The notes beneath the pieces are model-generated. The model made no database searches. It worked only from the letters and a program-made list of their open reading frames with translations, and had not been told where the DNA came from. From Capsulimonas corticalis (GTDB taxonomy: Bacteria; Armatimonadota; Armatimonadia; Armatimonadales; Capsulimonadaceae): a DNA stretch of 64,000 bases. Where the stretch lies: contig NZ_AP025739.1 in assembly GCF_003574315.2 (NCBI RefSeq), positions 992,001 to 1,056,000 of the forward strand. The letters are read 5' to 3'. The position numbers and the translations under genes were made by a program. How positions within the stretch are numbered: the stretch's first letter is position 1; each line of letters starts with the position of its first letter. Below are positions 51,986-59,501 of the stretch, piece by piece.

Positions 51986-53569
51986 CTACAGGCGAGAGAC
52001 GCTGGCGTCCTTCCTCACCTTCGTATCGTGACGCTCGCTTTCGAGCGTTTCGGGGTAATCAGTATTGAAGTTTAGCCCGCGCGACTCGTGGCGCTGCTGC
52101 GCGCAGTAGATAATCAGGCCGGCGACGGTGAGCATATTGCGCAGCTCCAAAAGCTCGTCGGTGAGGATCAGGCGTGAAAAGAGCGGGTCGGCTTCGGCGC
52201 GCAGGACGGCGATAGCGTCCGAGGCTTTTTGCAGCCGGGCGTCGGTGCGGACGATCCCGACATATTTCTGCATGACCGTCTGCACCCGATGCCGGAGCGA
52301 GCGCAGCTGGTGCGGATCCACTGGTTCGGTGCGCTTGCGTCCGGAATCGAAGCTGGGGACCGGGGCGCAGTCGTCCCACGCCGGCGTCCGTTCCATCGCG
52401 TCGGCCGCCGCGCGTTTGGCGAAGACCAGCGCCTCCAGCAGCGAGTTGGACGCCAAGCGGTTCGCGCCGTGCACGCCGGTGCTGGCGACTTCCCCGCAGG
52501 CGTACAAACGCGCGATGCTGGTGCGGCCGACCAGATCCGTGGTGACGCCGCCGCAGGAGTAGTGCGCGGCGGGAACGACGGGGATCCAGTCGGTCGTGAT
52601 GTCGATTCCGAAGGAAAGGCAGCGGGCGTAGATCGTTGGGAAGTGATCTTTGATCGCCTCGGGCGACAGATGGGTCACGTCCAGATAGACACACTCGTCG
52701 CCGGTCTTCTTGATCTCGCTGTCGATGGCGCGAGCGACGATATCGCGCGGCGCCAGATCCTTGCGCTCCGGATCGTACTCGACCATGAACGCCGTTCCGT
52801 CCTTGCGCCTCAGGATTCCGCCCTCGCCGCGCACGGCCTCGGAGATCAAAAAGCTCTTGGCGTCGGGATGGAACAGCGATGTCGGATGGAACTGGATAAA
52901 CTCCATGTTCGCGATCTCGGCGCCCGCGCGCCACGCCACGGCGACGCCGTCGCCGGTGGCGATCGGCGGATTGGTCGTAAACCGATAGACCTGGCCCGCG
53001 CCGCCCGTCGCCAGCAGCGTCGCCCGCGCGACATAGGGGCTGACCTCGCCCGTCGCTTCGTCCAATACGTAAGCGCCGCAGCAGCGTCCGTCCTGCACCA
53101 CAAGATCGACAGCGTAATGATGCTCCAGCACCGTGATGTTGGAGTGCCGCCGCACGGCCTCCACCAACGTATGCTCGACTTCCTTGCCGGTCAGGTCCGC
53201 CGTATGGATGATGCGCCGCCGGGAGTGGCCGCCCTCGCGCCCGAGCGACAGATCGCCTTCGGGGGTGCGATTGAAGTCCGCGCCAAATGAAATCAGCTCG
53301 CGGATACTGTCCGGGCCTTCATTGACCAGAACGCGCACGGCCTCTTCGTTGCACAGCCCCGCGCCGGCGATGAGCGTGTCCTGCACGTGCAGCTCCATAT
53401 CGTCATCCGGCCCCATGACGCCGGCGATGCCGCCCTGCGCCCAGTTGGTGTTGCTGTCCGTGCGTTCTTTTTTGGTGATGAGGGCCACGCTGCCGCTCTC
53501 GCAAACCCGCAGCGCGAAGCTCAGCCCCGCGCTCCCGCTCCCGATCACCAGATAATCGAATTGCTGCAT
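51986..53569 (-). CDS. nadB: L-aspartate oxidase
   Basis: 527 residues from the ATG at 53569, behind GGGAG; a longer in-frame start at 53605 adds only an unlikely leader. It oxidises L-aspartate to iminoaspartate, the first step of NAD synthesis. The FAD motif is YLVIGSGSAGLSFALRV; other family segments are NTNWAQGGIAGV, GREGGHSRRRIIHTADLTGK, ATGGAGQVY, EFIQFHPTSL and PAAHYSCGGVTTD. The end carries the helical region with ELRNMLTVAGLI. nadA and nadC are not nearby. It is the last gene of the ACT-def-hemC-nadB operon, 91 bases after hemC, with a small hairpin in the gap. Confidence 0.95.
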   Translation of the reverse strand: MQQFDYLVIGSGSAGLSFALRVCESGSVALITKKERTDSNTNWAQGGIAGVMGPDDDMELHVQDTLIAGAGLCNEEAVRVLVNEGPDSIRELISFGADFNRTPEGDLSLGREGGHSRRRIIHTADLTGKEVEHTLVEAVRRHSNITVLEHHYAVDLVVQDGRCCGAYVLDEATGEVSPYVARATLLATGGAGQVYRFTTNPPIATGDGVAVAWRAGAEIANMEFIQFHPTSLFHPDAKSFLISEAVRGEGGILRRKDGTAFMVEYDPERKDLAPRDIVARAIDSEIKKTGDECVYLDVTHLSPEAIKDHFPTIYARCLSFGIDITTDWIPVVPAAHYSCGGVTTDLVGRTSIARLYACGEVASTGVHGANRLASNSLLEALVFAKRAAADAMERTPAWDDCAPVPSFDSGRKRTEPVDPHQLRSLRHRVQTVMQKYVGIVRTDARLQKASDAIAVLRAEADPLFSRLILTDELLELRNMLTVAGLIIYCAQQRHESRGLNFNTDYPETLESERHDTKVRKDASVSRL

Positions 53570-53660
53570 CTGTGTACCACTCCCTCGCGGCGTCGCGTCG
53601 GTCACTTCCCGGCGAAAGACCGCCCCTCTCCATCCCTGGGCGGAAGACCGCCCGCGTTCG

Positions 53661-54542
53661 TCAGCGGAGCATCTTCGCCACCCGCGCTCCTAGTTCTTCG
53701 GCCATTCCCGGCGCGCCGCCCGCTTCCGCGCGGCGCATCAGTCCATCGTCCCCTACGAGCATGGCGCGCAGCATCAGTCCGCCGTCGATATGGCGCGCGT
53801 GCGCCCCGACCGGCGTTTGACAGCTGCCGCCGACCGCGCGCAGAAACCCGCGCTCCGCGCGCGTCGTCACAAACGACGCCATATCGTTCACCGCCGACAG
53901 CAGCCCGCGCACCTGCACGTCCGATTCCCGCGTTTGAAGCGCCAGCGCGCCCTGCCCCGGATCGGGGACAAACCACTCCGGGTCCAGATACTCCGTCACA
54001 CGGTCGGCTAAACCCAGCCGCTTCAGGCCGGCGGCGGCAAGACAGATGGCGTCATATCCCCCATCCTCCAGCTTTTTCAACCGCGTATCGATATTCCCGC
54101 GTATCTCCAGGAACCTCAAATCGGGACGCCGCGACGAGAACAGCGCCCGCCGCCGGACGCTCCCCGTGCCGACCAGCGCGCCCTGCCGCAGCGAATCCAG
54201 CGTCGAACCGATCAGCGCATCACGCGGATCCTCCCGCTTCGGCACGGCGGCCAGCACCAATCCCGGCGGCATCGTATGCGCGAGATCCTTCATGCTATGG
54301 ACGGCCAGATCGATCTCGCCGTCCAGCAGCGCCGTTTCCAGCTCCTTGGCGAAGATCCCCTTCTCGCCAAAGGACGCCAGCGGCACATTCGCCGCCTGCG
54401 TGGCGTCCCCGCGCGTGTTGATCGTGCGGATCTCGACCTCAAGCCCCAAATGCACCCGCCGCAAGGCGTCGGCGATGGTATTGGTTTGCGTCAGCGCCAG
54501 CGCGCTCCCGCGCGTACCGATGATGAGTTTTGGGTTGGGCAT
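53661..54542 (-). CDS. hemC: Hydroxymethylbilane synthase (porphobilinogen deaminase)
   Basis: 293 residues. It joins four porphobilinogen units into hydroxymethylbilane in haem synthesis. The start LIIGTRGSALALTQTNTIAD and GIFAKELETALLDGEIDLAV then HSMKDLAHTMPPGLV are diagnostic, with GTGSVRRRALFSSRRPDLRF binding the chain. The dipyrromethane cofactor is held by the Cys in AVGGSCQTPVGAHARH. It is 31 bases downstream of def in a minus-strand operon. No other haem genes are in the window. Confidence 0.96.
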   Translation of the reverse strand: MPNPKLIIGTRGSALALTQTNTIADALRRVHLGLEVEIRTINTRGDATQAANVPLASFGEKGIFAKELETALLDGEIDLAVHSMKDLAHTMPPGLVLAAVPKREDPRDALIGSTLDSLRQGALVGTGSVRRRALFSSRRPDLRFLEIRGNIDTRLKKLEDGGYDAICLAAAGLKRLGLADRVTEYLDPEWFVPDPGQGALALQTRESDVQVRGLLSAVNDMASFVTTRAERGFLRAVGGSCQTPVGAHARHIDGGLMLRAMLVGDDGLMRRAEAGGAPGMAEELGARVAKMLR

Positions 54543-54573
54543 AATGGGTGAAGTGAGGAGATGGCCCTATTCC

Positions 54574-55080
54574 CTACTTCTTCCTCCTCTGAAACAAATC
54601 CGTCTTCACGTTCGCGACTCGATCCAAAAACAAAATCCCGTCCAGATGGTCGATCTCATGCTGCAAAACCACCGCTTCAAAGCCTTCAGACTCGATACGC
54701 ACCGGCGCGCCGTTTGGGTCCAGCGCCTCGACGGTGATGCGCTCCCAGCGGCGAATATTCGCGGTGTAGTCGGGAAGGCTCAGGCAGCCTTCCCGGCCGA
54801 TCTGCTCGCCGGTGTGGGCGACGATCGTGGGGTTCACGAGCGCGAGATAGCCGTGGCCGAGACCTTCGTGCTTGGGGTTTCGCCCGATATCGACGATGGC
54901 GACCCGGGTCATGGCGCCGATCTGAGGGGCGGCGATGCCGACAGTGCGCGGCGGGCCGGCGTCCATCGTGTCGAGCAGGTCCTGAATCAATTGACGAACC
55001 GCGTCGTCCACGACGCCAACCGATTCACAGGCCATTTTGAGGCGTGGATCGGGATAAAGAATGACGGGAAAAGCCGGCAT
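54574..55080 (-). CDS. def: Peptide deformylase
   Basis: 168 residues. It removes the formyl group from the start Met of new proteins. All three motifs are intact: GIAAPQIG, EGCLSLPDY (metal-binding Cys) and QHEIDHLDG (two His and the catalytic Glu). The C-terminal tail is short and basic (LFQRRKK). It follows the ACT-domain gene with a 6-base gap and precedes hemC. Type 1 (bacterial) class by motif pattern. Confidence 0.97.
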   Translation of the reverse strand: MPAFPVILYPDPRLKMACESVGVVDDAVRQLIQDLLDTMDAGPPRTVGIAAPQIGAMTRVAIVDIGRNPKHEGLGHGYLALVNPTIVAHTGEQIGREGCLSLPDYTANIRRWERITVEALDPNGAPVRIESEGFEAVVLQHEIDHLDGILFLDRVANVKTDLFQRRKK

Positions 55081-55086
55081 GAGAGA

Positions 55087-55611
55087 TTACAGCGCCTCCG
55101 CGTCGAGGCTTTGCACGGTGATGTCCACGCCGAGGTTTTTGCGCAGGCTCTCGATCTCGGCCGCGAGATCGGCGTCGCCGCAGGCGACTTCCAGCACCAT
55201 CACATAGATCGGCGAACCGGGCGCTCCCGTCAGACGCGTGTCCATATCGGTGATATTGACTCCGCGCTGGGCGAGCCGCGCCGTGACCTCATAGACGATC
55301 CCGGCCTTGTCCGCGCCGTAAACCGTGAGCAGGTGATCGGGCGGCGTTTCCTCGCCGCCTTCGCCGCTCACTTCCTGGACGGTGACGGTCAGGCCCATTT
55401 CGCGGGCCACGGGCGTGAGGGCCGCTCGGCAGTCGTCGACGCTCACGTCGCTGGGCAGGCTCGCGGAAACCATGGTGGCGAAGGCGCTGTGCAGACGGGT
55501 CATGGTGGCGTCATCCAGATTGCCGCCCAGATCGAACATGGCCTTCGCCAGCGCGGCGACGATGCCCGGCCGATCCTGGCCCACGGCGGTGATGACAACG
55601 ACGGAATTCAT
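55087..55611 (-). CDS. Tandem ACT-domain protein (GcvR-like)
   Basis: 174 residues from the ATG at 55611, which has GGGAGCG upstream. Two ACT domains make up the protein: MNSVVVITAVGQDRPGIVAA at the start and HLLTVYGADKAGIVYEVTAR from about 97. The arrangement is that of glycine cleavage system repressor GcvR and similar amino-acid-sensing regulators. It has no DNA-binding domain, so it would act by binding another protein or as a sensor. It is the first gene of the ACT-def-hemC-nadB operon. Confidence 0.85.
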   Translation of the reverse strand: MNSVVVITAVGQDRPGIVAALAKAMFDLGGNLDDATMTRLHSAFATMVSASLPSDVSVDDCRAALTPVAREMGLTVTVQEVSGEGGEETPPDHLLTVYGADKAGIVYEVTARLAQRGVNITDMDTRLTGAPGSPIYVMVLEVACGDADLAAEIESLRKNLGVDITVQSLDAEAL

Positions 55612-55643
55612 AGACGCTCCCAGCAATGCAAACTATTGGGGCT

Positions 55644-55649
55644 ATTATA
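55644..55649 (-). promoter_or_regulatory. -10 box of the ACT-def-hemC-nadB operon
   Basis: The minus strand reads TATAAT, 32 bases before the ATG at 55611, followed by GGGAG. No clear -35 box. Confidence 0.55.
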
Positions 55650-55731
55650 CCCGGCGTCCGTCAGCCACGGAAGCGAACCGTTTCGCGCGTGTTTCGCGTT
55701 TATGATCCATCAGGACAGAGGGAGCCAAGCC

Positions 55732-57579
55732 GTGAATATCCACCGAACCTTAAGCAACGTCCTCGCCGCCGCCGCCGTCCTCGCCAGCCTTGCGCTGCTC
55801 GCCGCGCCGCAAACGGGCTGGATCGTGCGCGCTCAAATTAAGCACGTCTTCAGCCCGGGCAATCCTTGGGATCTGGACAAGAATGTCACGATCCCTGAAT
55901 CGAAAAGCGACTACTCGGTGCAGCTCGCCTCGGTGCGCGGCGACGCGGCGCAGAAAACGCGGCAGGCTCGGGCGCTGGAGCAGCGTTTCCCAGACACTCC
56001 CTCGCTATACGCCAACACCATGCGTTACGCAACTGCGGGCCCGATCTCTCTTTATCGCGACGACCAGATCTACATCGAAGGCGCGACCCCGCCTGGGCCC
56101 GGTCAATTCCAGCCTCGCCGAATCCCAAGCTCCCAGGCGGACCTTGACGCATTCGACCGAGACGCCGCGAATGGCGAGCGCCTGGATCCCGACAACGCCT
56201 ACTTCCCCGCGATGCGCGCGATCGGCCTGTTCGCGGCGCATCGGGATCCCGAAGCCCTCGCCGCCGTGCATCGAGCCGCCCAAAAGACGCAGTGGCGTGA
56301 GTATTACACGGATGAAGTGCAGGGGAATATGCGGAAGCGAGAGCTGGCGAACGGGCCGCAAAGCGAGATCGTGCGAACCGAGGTCTTCGCGTCCACGCTG
56401 TTTCCCCATTACGCCCGCCTGCGGGCCGTCACGCGGACGGCGACATACGCCGCCATGCAGGCGGAGATACACGGGCAGGCCGCGCGCGGCGCGCGGATCC
56501 GCCGCGACCTCATGCAGATCGGCGGGCTGATGCGCGCGCAAAGCCAGAGCGCGATCGGCGCGCTCGTCGGAATCGCGCTCACCCGCGAGGCGCTCAATCG
56601 TCCCGGCGGCGCCCCCTTCATCCCGGACAAGGACGAGCAGAAACCTACGTCTGAGCGTATCGACGCCTATTGCGCCTTCCTGCAAAGCCGCCACTTAAAC
56701 AGCGATATCCCGGCGATCCGCGCGGAGTACGAAGCGGGAACGACGGCGCGATCGATCACCGACCGCGCCTTCGAATCGCACGGCTCGGCGCTGCTCCAGC
56801 CATTCCGCGACGCCAGCGATTCCTGGGCCGTGGGCGCCGGCATGCTCGTCAATTCCGTCTGGGCGCTGGCCCTCGGCGTCCTCGCCTTCCTGGCGAGCCG
56901 ATCGCCGGCAATACGCCGCGCCGCCGCCCTGCCGCGCCGCCGCGTCGCCGGCATCTGGACCGGCCTCTTCCTCGGCGTCTTCGCTCTTTCTCAGCGGCCG
57001 CCGCTCTCCACGCTCAGCCCATCCTCCGAATGGCTGTCCATACTTCCCATCGTCTCCCTGAGCGCCGCGCTGCTGCTCACAGGCACCCTCCTCTGGCGTC
57101 TGCGCCGCCGACGCTCATTTCTCGGCGAAGCCGCGCGCGACGCCATAGCGGCATTCGCCTTCACATGCATCACCGGCGTCATCGTCATCACCCAGGTTAC
57201 AGCTCTGGGCGAAGCCAACGCAACGGTCCAGCAGATCTTCGATATGTCCGGCGAAGATTCGCGAACGACTCCGCAGCCTTATCACCCAATCTTGCTGTTC
57301 GCCATCCCGCTGGAAATCATCCTGGTAAGCGCCGTGCTCGGCCTCATCCGGCGCATCCCTCTCTCCGTCGCCGTTGTCCGAAGCGTCACCCGGTCCGCGG
57401 CGGCCACCACCGCCGTCGGCGTCTTGATCTACGGAATCTGCGTGCTGGGAATCCTGCGCGACGAGCACACCCTGCGCCAGCAAAACGATTGGATCCTGCA
57501 AAACGAACCGCAGTACCTCGCGCAGCGCGCCCACCAAACGTGGCCCGGCGTCACCCAATGGCCTAAGAGCGAGTCATGA
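55732..57579 (+). CDS. Membrane protein of unknown function, paralogue 1
   Basis: 615 residues from the GTG at 55732, with GAGGGAG upstream; the frame is open much further upstream over the hemC-def operon but that is chance. An N-terminal helix (LSNVLAAAAVLASLALLAAP) is followed by a ~320-residue soluble domain, then about five to six membrane helices (WAVGAGMLVNSVWALALGVL, GIWTGLFLGVFALSQRP, WLSILPIVSLSAALLLTGTL and more). Not recognised. It shares QTGWIVRAQIKHV, RIRRDLMQIGGLMRAQSQSA, PGGAPFIPD and a WPGVTQWP ending with the next gene, with which it overlaps in ATGA. The soluble domain includes helical repeats. Confidence 0.75.
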   Translation: MNIHRTLSNVLAAAAVLASLALLAAPQTGWIVRAQIKHVFSPGNPWDLDKNVTIPESKSDYSVQLASVRGDAAQKTRQARALEQRFPDTPSLYANTMRYATAGPISLYRDDQIYIEGATPPGPGQFQPRRIPSSQADLDAFDRDAANGERLDPDNAYFPAMRAIGLFAAHRDPEALAAVHRAAQKTQWREYYTDEVQGNMRKRELANGPQSEIVRTEVFASTLFPHYARLRAVTRTATYAAMQAEIHGQAARGARIRRDLMQIGGLMRAQSQSAIGALVGIALTREALNRPGGAPFIPDKDEQKPTSERIDAYCAFLQSRHLNSDIPAIRAEYEAGTTARSITDRAFESHGSALLQPFRDASDSWAVGAGMLVNSVWALALGVLAFLASRSPAIRRAAALPRRRVAGIWTGLFLGVFALSQRPPLSTLSPSSEWLSILPIVSLSAALLLTGTLLWRLRRRRSFLGEAARDAIAAFAFTCITGVIVITQVTALGEANATVQQIFDMSGEDSRTTPQPYHPILLFAIPLEIILVSAVLGLIRRIPLSVAVVRSVTRSAAATTAVGVLIYGICVLGILRDEHTLRQQNDWILQNEPQYLAQRAHQTWPGVTQWPKSES

Positions 57580-58805
57580 AGTGGGAGCGCCGCCGCTGGA
57601 TCCTTCCCGCCATCGCGACGGCGACCTTGCTTGTCCTTCTCGCGATCCCACAAACAGGGTGGATTATACGTACGCACGCGTTGCATGTCGTCAGGTACAG
57701 CGGCGATCTATGGGGGCTGGATAGGCTGGCGATAAAGCTTCAAGGAAGGGAGCGTGTCGAAACAGAGGGCAAACGGCAGAGCGCCCTCATTCCGCTTTCC
57801 AGCGCAAACAGCTCTTATTCGCTTAACAGCGCAAAGTCCCTCGCCTCCGCGCGCCTGGCAGTGCGCCGCGCCATACAGGCCGAGCGCTCAGGTCACGCGA
57901 ACGACGGGGTGCGGATTCGGCGAAGATTGATGCAATGGGGCGGCTCGATGCGCGCGCAAAGCCGGAGCGCACGCGGCGCCATGGTGGGCGTGGAGATCAC
58001 AAACATCGCGATGATCCAGCCCGGCGGCGCGCCGGCAATTCCGGGAGATAGCGACGAAGCATCGCAGCAACGCCTTGCCGCTTACTGTCGCTTTCTCACT
58101 CATACCGGCCACAAACAAGATATTCCAGCAGTCGAAACAGAGGCAGCCAACGGAGAAGTCGCCCGATCGATCGTCCTGCGCGTTCAAGGGATCGACACGT
58201 GGGCGCTTTCTCCTGCCTGGGATCACCTCACGAAACTGTGGATAGCCGGCTGGATATTATCCGTAAACATCGCCTGGCTGATCGTCCTTGGACTGATTGG
58301 AGCGCTCATCGCCAATCGCCTCACGATGGACGATCATACGCCGCCGCGAAATCCCATTTCCAAGATCGCTTGGAAGTGCGCCGCAATTCTTGCCCTTTCC
58401 CTCACGCTCTGGTTGATGCTGGCGATTCAAGCCAAATCTCTCGCCGCCTCCGCAAATTACATATCCTGGTACGATCGAGAGGCCGCCAGGATCAATGGAA
58501 GCGAAGGCTCAATGATCGCTCGTATCCTCGTTCTGACCGCCGCCCCGATCCTGCTCGCCGCCTTTTGCCTGATCGCCGGCGTCGCGCAAAGACCATCGAC
58601 GCCACGCACATTCGCGCAGCATATGGGCCGACTTGCATGGCCCATCGCCAGCATTCTCATTTTGCTTTACGGCGCGGTCATTCTCGAAACGTCACACGAA
58701 GAACGATTGCGAAACATGGAAGCGAGGGAGATCACCCAGAACGAATGCGCCTACTATGCACGGTGGGAACATCGGAAATGGCCGGGGATGACCGTGTGGC
58801 GCTAG
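57576..58805 (+). CDS. Membrane protein of unknown function, paralogue 2
   Basis: 409 residues, starting inside the stop of its paralogue. An N-terminal helix (WILPAIATATLLVLLAIPQT) is followed by a shortened soluble domain and four membrane helices. Shared segments are QTGWIIRTHALHV, RIRRRLMQWGGSMRAQSRSA, PGGAPAIPG and WPGMTVW. About 200 residues present in paralogue 1 between the first helix and the RRxLMQxGG motif are missing here. A tandem duplication followed by deletion explains this. Function unknown; translational coupling suggests a hetero-complex in the membrane. Confidence 0.75.
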   Translation: MKWERRRWILPAIATATLLVLLAIPQTGWIIRTHALHVVRYSGDLWGLDRLAIKLQGRERVETEGKRQSALIPLSSANSSYSLNSAKSLASARLAVRRAIQAERSGHANDGVRIRRRLMQWGGSMRAQSRSARGAMVGVEITNIAMIQPGGAPAIPGDSDEASQQRLAAYCRFLTHTGHKQDIPAVETEAANGEVARSIVLRVQGIDTWALSPAWDHLTKLWIAGWILSVNIAWLIVLGLIGALIANRLTMDDHTPPRNPISKIAWKCAAILALSLTLWLMLAIQAKSLAASANYISWYDREAARINGSEGSMIARILVLTAAPILLAAFCLIAGVAQRPSTPRTFAQHMGRLAWPIASILILLYGAVILETSHEERLRNMEAREITQNECAYYARWEHRKWPGMTVWR

Positions 58806-58892
58806 CCTGCAAAGACTTTCGAAGTACAGCAGGGCCATAAACACCAGCAGATCTTATCAAAATTCGCAAATACTCTCACATGGATGTAAAGA

Positions 58893-59163
58893 TCAATCAC
58901 TTTCCAACAGGAGAGAATCGATATCTCTGGCTCCATGTAGAAGTCGGACGACTTCGACGCCATTGGCGAATTGGCGCGGGCATATGCGGGCTGGTAAACC
59001 GTATCCGTCCGACTTCAGGCATCTCAGAAAGCGAGCGAAGGGTCTCGTAAAACGCCTCATAAAATCGCGTCCCCACATTAGCCTCAGATGCTTCGGATAT
59101 ATAATCCGCCGCCGCATCCAAATCACGATCCGCCATGGGAGAGACGAAAGTTGGCCTAGTCAT
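58893..59163 (-). pseudogene. ParE-type toxin, broken
   Basis: The first part reads as a ParE/RelE-family toxin: MTRPTFVSPMADRDLDAAAD, RFYEAFYETLRSLSEMPEVG, then PAPIRQW. About position 58958 the match continues in another frame with GVEVVRLLHGARDIDSLL, the standard ParE C-terminus. The usual segment between them (P-x-PGF-x-N-Y-LIFYR-like, about 16 residues) is missing, so a deletion of a length not divisible by three is likely. The start codon overlaps the antitoxin stop by 8 bases, as in intact parDE operons. The product cannot be a working toxin unless the sequence has an error. Confidence 0.82.
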
Positions 59164-59420
59164 TGCGCTCCTTCCCATGAAAACGCTCAAGGAACTGCGC
59201 CTTCTTAAGCTCCAAATATTTCTCAGTAACCTCTATGGATGGCCCGCTATCAAGCCCTTCCAGTAGCAGCCTCTCTAGCTTCTCTTGCTCACGTCGCCTC
59301 TGATTCCTCGCGCACGAGGTCCCGAAAATATTCACTCGTCGTAGAATATCCGCCTCCAGTCACGCGTTCATCCACGAAATCTTTCATCGACTCGGACAGA
59401 GAGATATTGATCGTCGCCAT
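59156..59420 (-). pseudogene. ParD-type antitoxin, frameshifted
   Basis: A strong AAGGAGG site precedes an ATG at 59420. The first 43 codons give MATINISLSESMKDFVDERV then GGGYSTTSEYFRDLVRE, a ribbon-helix-helix ParD N-terminus, and then a TGA. In the next frame the family continues with RREQEKLERLLLEGLDSGPS then IEVTEKYLELKKAQFLERF. Removing one A from GAGGAATCAG restores a single open frame, so a one-base insertion is the probable cause. The truncated protein would keep the DNA-binding half but lose the toxin-binding tail. Confidence 0.82.
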
Positions 59421-59501
59421 GGCTCGCCTCCTTGCTCGATTTTACCATTCAATTGGCAATTTTTGGCAAAATCCGCCAAAGGAAAGACAAAATCACAAAG
59501 A

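Noticed and set aside
54046-55731. Open plus-strand frame of more than 560 codons continuous with the membrane protein at 55732.
   Set aside because: It lies antisense to hemC, def and the ACT gene, whose motifs are unmistakable. The openness is a side effect of GC-rich codon bias. The GAGGGAG site marks the true start at 55732.
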